Source: Cycas panzhihuaensis (Eukaryota > Cycadophyta). Taken from it: a stretch of 64,000 nucleotides of DNA. Below, piece after piece: positions 10,592 through 21,539 of the stretch; position 1 is the stretch's first letter, and each line of letters starts with the position of its first letter. The stretch covers positions 79,677,741 to 79,741,740 of the forward strand of contig CM041465.1 of the NCBI GenBank assembly GCA_023213395.1, in the 5' to 3' direction. A program made the position numbers and the translations under genes. Under the pieces are notes generated by a model. The model did no database searches. It was not told the DNA's origin and worked only from the letters and a program-made list of their open reading frames with translations.

Positions 10592-11331
10592 AGAATTCCA
10601 CGTAACTCTTCACTTTATTAAGCAATATGTCTTATACATTCAGTTCTGGAATGTATGCTTTATACATTCCAGCCATATACACAAGATTTTGTCACATACA
10701 TTCCAAAAGGGAATGCATCTGCTGTAACTCCAATTCGTACCACTGATTTGTCTTGTTGGCTACCGTACCACCATGTGGAATGAATGCTCGGCTCTCACCG
10801 CTGAAATGGTCCTCAATGGTCTCCTTAAATATGCCCTTTTGGTACCTTTTGATGAAGGGTTATGACTCCCTATCATAATTGTACCTTTCCAATAACAATG
10901 TGCGTCTGCTCTCACCACTAAAATGGTCCTCAATGGTCTCCTTAAATACGCCCTTTTGGTACCTTTTGATGAAGGGTTATGACTCCCTATCATAATTGTA
11001 CCTTTCACTTAACACATGATTTGTTTCTCCTTTAATGGTTCCTTTTCATACATGCGTGCATGCGTCGTCATACGGATTGACATCATCATCCCTAGGTGCC
11101 TTCGGGTCAGGTCTGGTCATGCATACCCTACTGTCCGCTAGCGTACCAGAAATAGTACGCACCCTATGTTGCATACTTGTTATGGTACACACCTATCATA
11201 CATACCAAGAATGCTTCCTTTTTACATCTTTTTACCATGCGTACCTCCGTACAATCCGTACCTACATTCCACTGGTCAATATAGTCCAATATGTCTTCCT
11301 CATAGCCTATGTGCCAAAATATACCCCAACA
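10592..11331 (-). repeat. Gypsy-2 left (3') LTR
   Basis: Matches the right LTR in order: a TTCCACGTAACT-like block, TTATTAAGCAA, TTC(A)GTTCTGGAATG, GTACCTTTCACTTAACACATGATTT, then GTACG/TGCGTAC-rich sequence, and a CCAACA end at 11331 (TGTTGG on the minus strand). It contains an internal 117-bp tandem duplication that the right LTR lacks. The left edge is approximate. Confidence 0.6.
10791..11007. repeat. 117-bp tandem duplication inside the LTR
   Basis: The block starting GCTCTCACC at 10791 repeats at 10908. Both copies contain ATGGTCCTCAATGGTCTCC and GATGAAGGGTTATGACTCCC, and diverge only at a few bases. The second copy runs to about 11007. Confidence 0.9.
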
Positions 11332-11515
11332 TCTATCCCGAGTCAACAAGATTGGATTGAGCATCCTTGCTCATCAAAATTTCAAAATTTTTGGGGTATC
11401 CTTCACCCTCTCTGTTCTAAGGCTGCCTCAACCCTACTGCTTGGTCTCATGTAGCTAAAATTTCTTCGTTGATTTGAGTGAGGGTTGCTATTATAGCATC
11501 TTTCTCTTTTATCTT

Positions 11516-11806
11516 CTATTGAAGGGTAGCTATTTCTGCCTTATATTCTTCTTCCATTTCGTTAATTAATTGGATTATTTGATAAGATTTTTCTTCAATT
11601 TGGGTTCGTTGTGATGATATCTCCCATGTTTCCGTTGCAGGGGGAAACTCCGTCCATTCCTCAAGGGAGAGTTCAGCTTCAACTTCTTCCTCGGGTTTGC
11701 CCTCATCCCGTCTCCTCTTAGCACTTCTTTGTATCGCTTGCTTGGTACCATGTGGAATAAGAGTTCCTTTTTTAGTATGTATAGTATATTTGATAGGTAC
11801 ATACAC
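11516..11806 (-). pseudogene. Coiled-coil pol tail of Gypsy-2
   Basis: A 96-codon frame with a basic patch (SAKRRRDEGK) followed by a Glu-rich amphipathic stretch ending in LINEMEEEYKAEIATLQ. It lies after the integrase C-terminal domain in element sense and continues past a stop with similar Lys/Glu/Ile-rich sequence. It is probably the extreme C-terminus of the pol polyprotein. No enzyme motif. Confidence 0.45.
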
Positions 11807-12069
11807 AAAATATTTGATTTTTTTGATGCCTTTTTCTCGTTTTGTTCACTTTCCCTTGATTTTTTTGAATGATAATATATATTTCTCCATGCTTTACCAT
11901 ATTGCTTATTTGTATGATATGAGTTATAGTTGTTTTTTCTGTTTTTTTATTTTTTTGTATTTTTTGTTTACATATCGAACTGAATCACATTTCAATATCA
12001 AGGCAATCTGATTCGCCTCAACTTCATGCAACATGATATGGTACAACTAGTTGATTCGGCTAGTAAATT

Positions 12070-12701
12070 GCTCCACCCTTGTTGATATAGGGTTTCAGTT
12101 TACTACCCTTGACCATTTCAGGTAGTAGTTGGCCTGCTAGTTTCTTCAATTCGATAATGCCATTCTTGTACACCTTCTCAATCATATACGTGCCTTTCCA
12201 ATGCATCTTCAATTCTCCCTGGGGTGTTTGGGATTTGTTGTCAAATCACCATACTCGATCACCCTTCTTGAAATATGATGTCTTGACGTGGCAGTCGTAC
12301 CTTGTCTTTTTTTGCCTTTTCCTTGGTGTGGTATGCTTTGTCAATTTTTTCTTATGATCCCTTAATTGATCTTTGTTTCTTATTTCTTTTCCCAACCAAT
12401 GTTCTATACAATGTATTAAATGGGTAGTTCCATATAGTTGTTCTCCATAAAGGGGCTTCACATAATCTCTAATGTATTCTTCATGGCTTCTCTCTTCTAA
12501 AATGGCAATTTTGTTTCCTAGGCCAGAATCTCTAGGGATACTTTCCACTGGTTCTTCTTCTTCTTCCTTAGATTCGGTGCCGGTGTTTGAAAAGGACCTT
12601 TCAATGAGTGGGTATACCTCTAAAGAAGATGAGGAGAGTTCATTACTTCCTTCCTCAAGTTGGGATGGGGGTGGGGAAGCGCAGTCTACCTCAAGACCCA
12701 C
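12070..12701 (-). pseudogene. Integrase C-terminal (GPY/F-type) domain of Gypsy-2
   Basis: The minus-strand frame ending at 12246 contains ARY/TRYDCHVKTSYFKKGDRVW, the typical entry to the gypsy integrase C-terminal domain. After a stop it continues in the same sense with WKGTYMIEKVYKNGIIELK and GSKLKPY, the GPY/F module that binds DNA non-specifically. The preceding Ser/Glu-rich stretch is not like an integrase core, and no DDE residues or HHCC finger were found. The domain therefore stands without its catalytic partner. Confidence 0.6.
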
Positions 12702-13179
12702 ACCAGAGGTAGAGGGAAGGTTAAGGTTAGAGGGGATTGGGGTATCGAGAGGTGAATTAGGGTAAGGGTTTGGGTTAAAAAGGGGATTTAGGTCTGGGTC
12801 TAGGTTTTCTATGTTATTATTAGCACTTGTATAATCAAAAGATTTAGGTTTAATATCAATGTCCTCAGTTACATTCTGAGAAAGTAGGTTACACCTATAA
12901 GAAGAAGAATTAACTTCATATGCATCTTGTAACTAGTAATCCACGAATTTTATTCCATTCTCGTTGTCAGAAGAATTGTAGATTTCTCCGAAGTATGATG
13001 ATTGATTGGTCTCATGCTCGTGCAGATTGTTCATGGTGTGTATTTGCTTTGTTGTTTGATACAAATTCATTTCTTTGAATGTCAACAATGTCTCATCATT
13101 GGCGATTGTTGTGCTTGAGGCATTGTTTGGGACCATGTTGATTAAATATTTTCCTTTCCCCAACATTGGAAGGACCACT

Positions 13180-13685
13180 TCACTTCTTCCATTTAACAAT
13201 GTAAAGATCACATCCTTCCAGCTTTGAAGGCACTCCATTTTTTATAACCATGGATGGCCTAATAGTGTTGGATAGGGCACCATCCCTTTCATTGTGTTCA
13301 TTATAGTGAGATCTACTAACATCACAATACCTACTACGTCCACCTTCACATTCGGCAATATGCCCACCAACTTGACCAAGAATTTGTTGGCCAATTTCAA
13401 CGAATATGTTGTCGCTTCCAACTTTGGGCTTCCTAATTTCTTCCATGTTGTCGTGGGTAATACATTCACAACAATCATGCCATTGAATATTTCACCCAAA
13501 ATTGTAATGGTAATCGTGGGATCAAGATCGGAAGAAGGTATCACTTTCTTCAAACTCTTTATGGATTCTTTATGTTGTAATATGCCCATCTTTATCCATT
13601 CAATGACTTGCTCCAATGGAATAGTTAATAGTAGTTGCTTCACTAAAGTCTCCAATAATAACAAAATTCGAGGTATATCCTCCAT
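13180..13685 (-). pseudogene. Degenerate aspartic protease of Gypsy-2
   Basis: The frame 13685-13242 shows the protease framework (ITILGEIFNGMIVVNVLP, TTTWKKLGSPKLE, and a TLLGHPWL end) but the catalytic D-[ST]-G triplet is missing. The segment where IDGGS-like residues are expected has been lost or changed. An overlapping frame (13446-13180) carries related sequence after a frameshift. Non-functional as read. Confidence 0.6.
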
Positions 13686-14006
13686 TGGTAACCCTTTGAA
13701 TAGTTCCTTTGCCTGAACTAGTTGAGGTTGTGATTGTTTTTCTTCAAGAATAGGTTCCTTCTCTTTCGATTCATTCTTTCTAATGCATACATTTTTTATT
13801 TCAAGTTTTCACATTGGTAATGATTTTTCTATAACTTCTTCCAGGGTTATCTTTGCTAGTTCGAAATGATCCATTTCCACTTTTGGATTTGGGTAGTCAT
13901 ATGTCATTTTCTCTTTCCCTTTCTGTTGACTCCTTGTTTGCAGTTTAGCATTTTTGTTAGTTTCAGGAACTATAGTCAGTAGGTTGGTAACTTTTACTTT
14001 ACCTTT

Positions 14007-14524
14007 ACATTCTTCTATTTTGTGGTTTCCCAGTCCACAATTCTTACATACAAAAGGATTTTCTTCATAGGCCTTGGCCATAGGACATTCTGATTTTCAA
14101 TGTCTGAATTCCAAGCATATCAAGCATCTGCCCATTAGTGGCTTCTTCTTTGACCTTTCTGGTATATTCCTCGTAGTGTATACATTTCTGGTACAGTCAC
14201 TTCCTCTTCCTCGACCTCGACCTCTGTACACTTTTCCTTAGGGTTGTAGAAACATTCTTGTGTGTTATGGGTGTCCACATCACATATGTGGCACCATTTG
14301 TCTTTCTATCATATTGCACTATTCTTTGGATTTAAATCACACTCCTTTGTCATATGCGAATCTTCTTTGCATATGTGACACCATTTCTCTATTCTGAATT
14401 GTCTGCCTTTCTTCTTCTTATTTTCCTCTTCTTTCTTACTCTTATCTTCAACTTTGCCACTTCTCTTCTCAATGTTTCCACCTCTCATTCTTCTTCTATC
14501 TTTTCTACTGAAAAAATAGGTCAA
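14007..14524 (-). pseudogene. Nucleocapsid part of Gypsy-2 gag with four zinc knuckles
   Basis: Four C-X2-C-X4-H-X4-C motifs of exactly 42 bp each are readable on the minus strand. They are CHICKEDSHMTKEC (14339-14380), CHICDVDTHNTQEC (14252-14293), one with an internal TGA, starting CLICLEFRH (14085-14126), and CKNCGLGNHKIEEC (14007-14048). The first two are 87 bp apart, in frame, and share AAATGGTG(T/C)CACATATG, suggesting a local duplication. The last two are 78 bp apart in frame. A frame change lies between the pairs. Such knuckles bind element RNA; one or two per gag is usual. Confidence 0.75.
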
Positions 14525-14539
14525 TTACATTGATTTGTC

Positions 14540-15556
14540 TTTATTTCCCTTATCTCTTCTTGTAATCTGAGCAAAAAGGGATCATGCCCTCTAGTTTAGG
14601 TGTTCATTTCAACCTCAAAAACCAAAGCTAGTTCCTGGGCATTTTTGAAAGATTTCAAAGGATATGCCTACATCATGGATCTTAATTTTTCATTTGATCC
14701 TCTGATGAAGTAATTCTTCATGTTGTGATCTGTTATTGTTTCCTTCATCATGTTGGATGCTATTATCTTCATCTGATTACTGTAAGTCAACACAGATTCA
14801 CTAGGTCTCTAATTAATCTCCCTTAGCGTAATTTCCACAGCCTCATTGCTGTAAAACTTCTAAAATCTCTTCTCAAATAATTTTCTAACATTCTCTCATG
14901 TGTCAACTCTAACTCCTCGTACCAAGCCAATAGTACTCCCCTCAAAGTTTATGCAAATCTAACCTTAATTTCTTGCTTGTTAATAATTTTTTTCACATCA
15001 ATCAAGTTTTGAAATAACTACACATGCTCCGCAGCATTGGATGTGTCATTGAAGATTAATTTCCCAAATTCTCTTCAGTCGTCCATCCTTGGCGAATGCA
15101 CTGGTGTCCCTCCCAATGATGGTGACTTTCCACCTTTGAAGTTGATTTCTTTGGGGACTCTATTCCATTTTGGAGTGGTGTCCCTACTGTACTTCCATTT
15201 CCTTTTCCAAACAAGGGATTGTTAAATGGTGTCCGTAAATGAATGGTTTCAGGTATTCCCAGTACTTGAACTGTTAACAGTGTCACTATTAGGTATGATT
15301 GCTTAGATCCCTTATACAACAAGTTCTCAAAGAACTGTTCTGTTAACTTGTTCTCCCAATATGCCAAGGGACCTTCCTCTTCCTTATCGTCATGATCACT
15401 TAGGCCCTTCAGGGTATCTTCCACAATTATATGTTTTTCCTTCCCTAGGGTTTCTTCTTCAATTGTAATATTCTTTTGTTCCAAATTCCCTTGTAAATTT
15501 TCCTCCTTTTCTAGGCTGATAATGTCAGGTCCAATTGGGGTAGGTGTTAGTACCAT
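14540..15556 (-). pseudogene. Gag capsid region of Gypsy-2
   Basis: The N-terminal frame 15556-15056 is Glu/Lys/Thr-rich. Further on (about 15000-14590), broken by stops and frame changes, are gag-like pieces: LLAWYEELE, an EITLREI stretch, SVLTYSNQMK, and NYFIRG. They match the order of a retrotransposon gag fold. The zinc-knuckle region follows. Confidence 0.55.
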
Positions 15557-15914
15557 TTGTTCCCCATTTCTTTACACTTCTTGTTCTTAGGGTGTCTGTG
15601 CACCACTTGCCTCAGATTCCTCAACGGACTATCCCTTAGTCTCATTATTATTATGGCTTAATTTCCTTGACCTTCTCAATTTGGACTCCCTTGACCATCA
15701 TAATGCCCTTTGTCTACTTAATTCTATTCACTTAAGTGAAGTTCCCTTTTGTGGATCCCCCACCTTCAAAAGCCTCTTAGGTGGCATTGGAAGGTCCCCT
15801 AGCTATTGAAGGCTTAGTTGCGGCCTACCATCACAACGACAACAACAGTTTCTTAATCTTTGAATATAATCCACTTATGAAACTCCTAGCCCAATCCCTC
15901 CTCGGTGGATGTAA

Positions 15915-15926
15915 GTAATGGAACCA
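15915..15926 (-). other. Candidate primer-binding site of Gypsy-2
   Basis: The minus strand reads TGGTTCCATTAC just inside the TG start of the right LTR at 15928. It begins with the TGG expected opposite a tRNA CCA end. The tRNA was not identified. Confidence 0.35.
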
Positions 15927-15927
15927 A

Positions 15928-16802
15928 TGTTGATTTATATATCCCCCTATTAAGATATTCACTTGTCAAGGATCACCATCTAGAGTCTAGTTGGCGTTGG
16001 TCAACATGATTATAACACTATGGCACATGCAATCAATGGATCATCATAACATCATCACTATTTCATCACGCTAGTCATAAATCATCATGCATTCCTCTTA
16101 TCATCAACATAACATGCTTAGCACACAAGATTCCACATAACTTTGTCTTTTATTAAGCAAAGTCATAAATATTCAATTCTGGAATGCATCACTGCATACA
16201 TTCTAGTAGCACTCACAATATTATTTACATATGAGTTTCCATACACTTTGGAACAAATTACAACATGGAATGCTCTTCTCTATACATTGGAGCAGATACC
16301 ACTGAATGAATGAATCAACTCTCACACTTGAGAATATATCACAAGATTCATTGACTCGACGACTGGAATGCTAAGAAAAGTACCATTAAATATCCATTTT
16401 GGTGTCCTTTGGGTGAATGGTTATGACCCATGGTCAAAACCATTCCTTTTCATAACAAATGTACCTTTCACTTAACACATGATTTCAATCACTAATTAGT
16501 GCCTTCCTTGTCTGTACGTTTGTCTGTACGTACATCCTTGCTGGCACATCGAATCTGGCCGCATTTGGGTCCATTATGGGTATGCGTACTACATGCGTAC
16601 CTATTCTACACACGTACCATTTAGGTACATATCCTGTCAAGCATTCCTCGAACCATTTTGGTCATTCTTGGGCCTATTCTGATCATTTCTGGGACCGTTT
16701 TGATCATTCTTGGGTTCGTTTTGGCCATTTCTAAGCCGTTCTAGCCATTTTTGGGCCCGTTTTGACCCTTTCTAGCCATTTTCATCATTTTATTCACCAA
16801 CA
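15928..16802 (-). repeat. Gypsy-2 right (5') LTR
   Basis: Starts TGTTGATTTATATATCC and ends CACCAACA (16802), TG...CA in both senses, 875 bp. Its middle and right parts match the left LTR near 10592-11331. Confidence 0.6.
16653..16790. repeat. Degenerate short tandem repeats in LTR U3
   Basis: Five to six imperfect units of about 23-26 bp with core TTTTGATCATTCTTGGG or TTTTGGCCATTTCT lie near the U3 start of the Gypsy-2 right LTR. Confidence 0.7.
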
Positions 16803-16957
16803 ATGATTATACAACATTTTCTCAAGGATAGTGCACGATTCAAAACAAACCAAATAAGAATGCAGCCAAAAGACTTAGAGATAATAATATGTGAAAACTA
16901 CAAGGACACTCTGAAGTAACTCCAATGCAGAAATTATAGCATAAACAAACCAACCAT

Positions 16958-17853
16958 TTGAAGTACTCTAATCTCTATTTGATACATAAATTGAAAATGG
17001 CACATGGTCTTCATTTGATTAATGTTAAAATTTGCTTGTGGGTACCCTGTGTCTTTGGAAAACAATACAGAGAATCATTTCTAAAAAAGAAAGCATGGAG
17101 AGCCAGAGAAAAGTTTGGATTGGTTCACTTGGATATATGTGGACCAATGCCCATTGTATTACTTTGTAGAGCAAGATATTTTATCACTTTCATTGACTAC
17201 TTTTCACAAAAAGTCTGGGTTTTTCCACTAAAGGAGAAATCACAAGCCTTCACCTATTTTAGATAATTTAGGGGGTTGGCACACAACGAAAGCAAGCATA
17301 AAATCAAGATCTTGCAAACTTACATGGTTGTGAATACACTTCAAATGAATTTAATCAGTTCTACAAAGATCATAAAATCAAGAGGCAATTTGCTAATGCC
17401 TGCATGCCTTGGTAAAATGGAGTTACTAAGTGAATGAATAGAACTTTAGTTGAAAAATCCAAATTTATGATGAAAGGCAAGGACATATCAGATTCTTTTA
17501 TGGGCTGAAGCTATGAACACAATGGCATATTTGACAAACTGAAGCACTACAAGGGCTATTAGGAACCAGGAGGCATAGTCAAATTAAAAGTTGGCTCTTT
17601 GTGATTTGAGAGTTCTTGGGTGTACAACATACATGCATATCCCAAAAGAAAATAACACAAGTTGGATGACAAAAGCACAAAGTTCATCCTTCTGGGATAC
17701 TCTAAAGAAAGTAAAGCTTATAGATTTTATGAGTTATTGACCAAGACAGTACACACAACTCATGATATAATATTCAATGAAGATGATAGTAAAGATACTA
17801 GTTCAATTGAAGTTAAGGAGCTAATTGTGGAGTTGCTTGAATGCAATTTTTAA
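16958..17853 (+). pseudogene. Copia-1 GAG-pre-integrase end and integrase
   Basis: The frame 16958-17266 contains CVFGKQYRESFLKKKA, then LVHLDICGPM with the first catalytic Asp, and YFITFIDYFSQKVWVFPLK. Around 17310-17360 the second Asp motif (normally DNGGEF) is unreadable. The frame 17662-17853 carries the integrase C-terminal copia signature FILLGYSKESKAYRFYELLTK. Stops and frameshifts separate the pieces, so DNA-joining activity is lost. Confidence 0.75.
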
Positions 17854-18124
17854 AGTGATAATAATCAACTTGAGTATGAGTCATTTGGCATTGGTGAAAC
17901 AGTGGAGTTGGAAACCTTCTAGGTTCTAGAATTTGAATCTAAGCAAAAGCTGAAGACAAAGTCAAAATCAAAGCCAAAGAAACTTTTCTCATCTTGGCCT
18001 TCATCTTCGAAGAAAAATCTTCCTAAATGGTACTTAAAAACTATGGAGGATGTTGAAAGGTTGTTACCTGAGTCAAGGGGGAAGCTAAAATCAAAGATGC
18101 AACCTTTTGATTAGGTAAATATTG

Positions 18125-19640
18125 CTCTTATAGCACGTGTTGGATGCTTATGAACCTTCAACCATTGAAAAAATAGTTAAAGAGCAAAAGTGAAATAATG
18201 CTATGGCTATGAAAATCCAAGCTGTCAGGAAGAACTGCACTTGGGTTTTGGTTGAATTGCTTGCTGAAAAGCATACAATCTACTACAAATGGATCTATAG
18301 AACCAAGTACAAATTTGATGGATCTGTAGACAAATTTAAGGCTAGACTTGTAGCGAAAGGCTTCAAGCAGCAAGAAGGGATCAACTACCAAGAAACATTC
18401 ACTCCTATTTCAAATATGAATACTATCCACCTTGATATGGCAGTGGCTGCACAATTCAATTGACAACTTCACCAGATAGAATTGAAAAGTGCATTACTGA
18501 ATGGGATTTAACAAAAGAAGTCTACATGGAGCAACCACCTGGCTTTGTGGGAAAAAAACAAGAGCACTTGGTATGCCAATTCAGAGGGGTCTTGTACAGC
18601 CTAAAATAGGCTCCAAGGGCCTAGTATGAAAAGATTGATTAGTACTTTCTCAAAAATGGGTTTGAGATATCTCCAATTGACTCAAACATATATATCAAAG
18701 TCTTAGATGATAAAGTAGTGTTTGTGGTGTTGTACATTGATGACTTACTAATCATAGGTAATGATATCAATATGACATCAAGATTGAAAGCATATCTAAG
18801 TAATTTCTTTAAGATAACGAATTTGAAGGTTCTACATTACTTCCTTGTAATGAAAGTATGACAAAAGCTTGGATGTGTCTTCATCTCATAGGCGAAATAC
18901 ACTTGGAAAATTCTAAAGAAATTCAGAATGATTGATTGCAAGCCTACATCCACCCCCATGGAGATAGGTTCCAAATTAACAACTGAAGATGCTAGAACAA
19001 ATGTTGATGCAATGATGTACAAACAACTGGTGGGTAGTCTAATATACTTGATTACCACCACATTTGACATTTCATTTGTAGTTGGAATAGTGTCTAGGTT
19101 TATGGAAACACCAAAACAAAGTCACTAGAGAGTTGCAAAAAGGATCCTTAGATACTTGAAAGGGACTATACAATGTAAATTTGAATTCATGCATTACAAT
19201 AACATTAAGCTGAAAAGATTTACATATTCTGATTAAGCCAGATATGCAGAAAGTAGGAGGTTGATTTCTAGATACTATTTTAGCTTAGGATCAACTATCA
19301 TCACATAGAATAGTAAAAAAAAATCAAATATTGCTTTGTCCTCTATTGAAGCATAGTACAAGGCTACAGTTGCAATTACTACTAAAGCCATTTGGTTACA
19401 ATAGATTTTGGAGGACATGGGACTACATTAATTAGAACCAACTATATTGTATTGTGATAATTAGAGTACATTGAAGATTGCAAAGAACTTCATGTTCCAT
19501 GATCAGACCAAACATATTGAGGTGCACCATCACTTTATTCATGAATTGATTCAAAATGGAGTGATTAAGATGGTGTACAAGCCAACAAAGGAACAATTGC
19601 CTAACAATTCCACCAAACCACTACCACATGGTAAATTTTA
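18125..19640 (+). pseudogene. Copia-1 reverse transcriptase and RNase H
   Basis: The RVT_2-type sequence begins near 18203 (WVLVELLAEKHTI, KWIYRTKYKFDG, KARLVAKGFKQQEGINYQETF). It continues through a region with TAG stops at Gln and Trp positions of LKQAPRAWY (near 18600-18630) to the active site LYIDDLLIIG (YIDD at 18733-18744). RNase H follows (KPTSTPMEIGSKL, LVGSLIYL, and a decayed EAEYKA motif near 19350) and ends at KFxTFKHGL near 19650. Several stops are TAG. Inactive. Confidence 0.8.
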
Positions 19641-19695
19641 GACTTTCAAGCATGGTTTAGATATTAGAATAAATGATATAAACATTAAGGGGTGG

Positions 19696-19972
19696 TGTTG
19701 AATCTTAATGTTTATATTGGCCCATAACAATACATTATGAGCCTCCCCTTTGTTTATGTATTAAAATTATTCATTTTTTATTTTTTAATGTGGAAACGGT
19801 GAGTCATTGGGGGCTACTTAACATTCCACGCATGTCTATCATTAGGGCATAAATATTCCTTTGGGCATTGTACTTATGCACTAGTTTTGTGCATTGTAAA
19901 GATTGAGGGGATTTTAATGAGATTGAGATGAATTTACATGTTTAGATCAATTATTTTTTTCTAAATATTGCA
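19696..19972 (+). repeat. Probable Copia-1 3' LTR
   Basis: Follows the purine tract CATTAAGGGGTGG and starts TGTTGAATCTTAATG; a CA end is proposed at 19972. No second copy exists in the window, so both length and right edge are uncertain. Confidence 0.4.
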
Positions 19973-21102
19973 TAAGTCTATCCTTCTCATATGTGACCCT
20001 AATTGCATTAGCTCTTATACGTATGTGTCTCCCATATTTGTTAGGCCAAATGGCATGGCCTTATAGGCAAAGGTATCCCCAAGGTTTGGTAAATGCAGTC
20101 TTATGGTAATTTTTAGGAGATAAAAGATAAGAATTTGGTTGTACCCAAAGAAACCATCCATCAGGTACATGACTTCAATCCTTGCCATGCAAACAATGAC
20201 TTGGTTAATGAAGGACAAGGGGAAGTTGTCTTTGGAACAAGTTTCACTGATGTTTCTAAAGTAGATGCATATGTAAATTGCACTACTTTTCTTTGCAACT
20301 AAGACAATATTGCGGACCTAGTTCAAGTAATCAATGGATTCAATCATACCCGCATGAACGAGCTTTTCAACATCCATATTTATGGTAGTAAATAGCTTAG
20401 GATGGAGGGATTGTTGCTTTTACCTCACCAAATTAGCACCTGGGTTGTGGTAATATTGTGCATGAGTATGTTGTTTGTGTAATTCTGAGAGAATATATCT
20501 CAAAACTCCTTGAAGAGTTTCATGTATTAGGTAATTTCCTCCAAGGTGCGTTCTACTATGACCTTAATGACCTCGGGTATCCTGGCCGTGTTTAAGTCAA
20601 TGTCAATTATTTCCCCTAGAAGCATGATGCCACCTTCTTCAAAGTGAGTAGGGGCTTCATCAATAATAGGAGTCTAATCATTGCTTGAAGCAATTAGAGT
20701 ATCCAAAAGGGAGTCTGGCATGATGTGCTTTTAGAATCCCAACGTATGGTGATTGGGTAGTAGGTTGCTATTGTTGTTGATTAAGTGTTCGAGGAGAACT
20801 TCATCATTCTTGAAATAGTCTATTCTTAAGATGACCTTCTTGGGTTGGTGTGTCTAGGATGGGTGTGTATTGGCATTAGTTGAAGGATTAATGAGAGGCT
20901 CATTCACCCTAAAAGGACTAATGTTGGAAATGACCCTTCTCACCATGTTGTAGGCCTGGGTATAGTTTTTTCAATTGAGTTAGACACATCAAAGAAGTTG
21001 TAGTGACCTATACTGATAGGAACAAAGTTAGGTTCATTTGTCTCTTCTCAGAGTGTTTTTGAATTTTCAAGAACTATGTTCACCATAGGTGTAAATGCCA
21101 TT
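19973..21102 (-). mobile_element. Gypsy-3, 3' part (linker and start of RT)
   Basis: Minus-strand gypsy sequence containing the protease-RT linker (about 20950-20400) and the first part of RT (20400-20010). It is cut on the left by Copia-1 and on the right by Gypsy-4. The matching 5' part lies at 27913-31770. Confidence 0.7.
20010..20950 (-). pseudogene. Gypsy-3 linker and truncated reverse transcriptase
   Basis: The linker includes an LFKEF-DIFSQNYT-like segment (the usual lead-in about a stretch acting as the pol finger) and HPKLFTTINMDVEKLVHAGMI. RT follows with SKDNFPLSFINQVI, MDGFFGYNQI and TFAYKAMPFGLTNMGDTY. These are the gypsy RT motifs up to just before the YxDD box, which is absent because the sequence ends at the Copia-1 border. 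Several stops interrupt it. Confidence 0.75.
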
Positions 21103-21518
21103 TGGGAGGTATCCTCTCGCATATTCTCCTTAAGATAGCAAAATAATGACAATTGCTACCACTTTATTTTGAGCAATAGGGCAAGAAAATTATCAGCAAA
21201 TCTCACAAAAACACAAGAGCGCCAATTGATCACCAAAAAATAAAGATTACCATAGCACAATCTTTATAAAAGTAACACCAAGCTAACCATCTTTTACAAT
21301 TTATGACCCTTATATAAACAAAAAGGGTCTTTCACATGCAATCTTATTGGTGGCCTAAGTAACCTTACATTCTATTGGACAACATAGCGGCCTTGCATAC
21401 CATTGTCCAGCTTATCGGCTCATGCATGAAGTTCCATATTTAACCTTATCTCTTAACCTCCTGATAGCTCTTCATATAATAGTGTTTTACATAACTTAGA
21501 GATATGAGTTGTGTAACA
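21103..21518 (-). repeat. Gypsy-4 3' LTR
   Basis: Plus-strand TGGGAGGTATCC to TGTGTAACA. Aligns along its whole length with 27496-27912. Confidence 0.93.
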
Positions 21519-21531
21519 GCTCCCCTCCCCT
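21519..21531 (-). other. Gypsy-4 polypurine tract
   Basis: Minus strand AGGGGAGGGGAGC directly before the LTR start TGTTACAC. It overlaps the last codons of pol. This is the plus-strand priming site. Confidence 0.9.
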
Positions 21532-21539
21532 GAGATGTT

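Larger units (their letters stand above)
10592..16802 (-). mobile_element. Gypsy-2: LTR element with gag-protease but no RT core
   Basis: Related long repeats flank the element (about 10592-11331 and 15928-16802). Between them, in minus-strand order, lie gag, four zinc knuckles, a degenerate protease, a short unassigned segment, an integrase C-terminal domain and a coiled-coil tail. Reverse transcriptase, RNase H and the integrase catalytic core are not present; only about 0.5 kb separates the protease from the integrase tail. The two LTRs differ by many substitutions and indels, indicating an old insertion. No target duplication was found, partly because the left boundary is uncertain. Confidence 0.7.
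16945..19972 (+). mobile_element. Copia-1: 5'-truncated Ty1/copia element
   Basis: The plus strand carries, in copia order, the end of the GAG-pre-integrase domain, integrase, reverse transcriptase and RNase H, followed by a polypurine tract (ATTAAGGGGTGG) and a probable 3' LTR. Gag and protease are missing and no 5' LTR or primer site was seen, so the element is truncated on the left near 16945. It abuts Gypsy-3 sequence on the right. Many stops interrupt it. Confidence 0.8.

Noticed and set aside
10760-11008. Repetitive 82-codon minus-strand frame as a repeat protein
   Set aside because: It is the 117-bp LTR duplication read as protein; 117 is a multiple of three, so the repeat stays in frame by chance.
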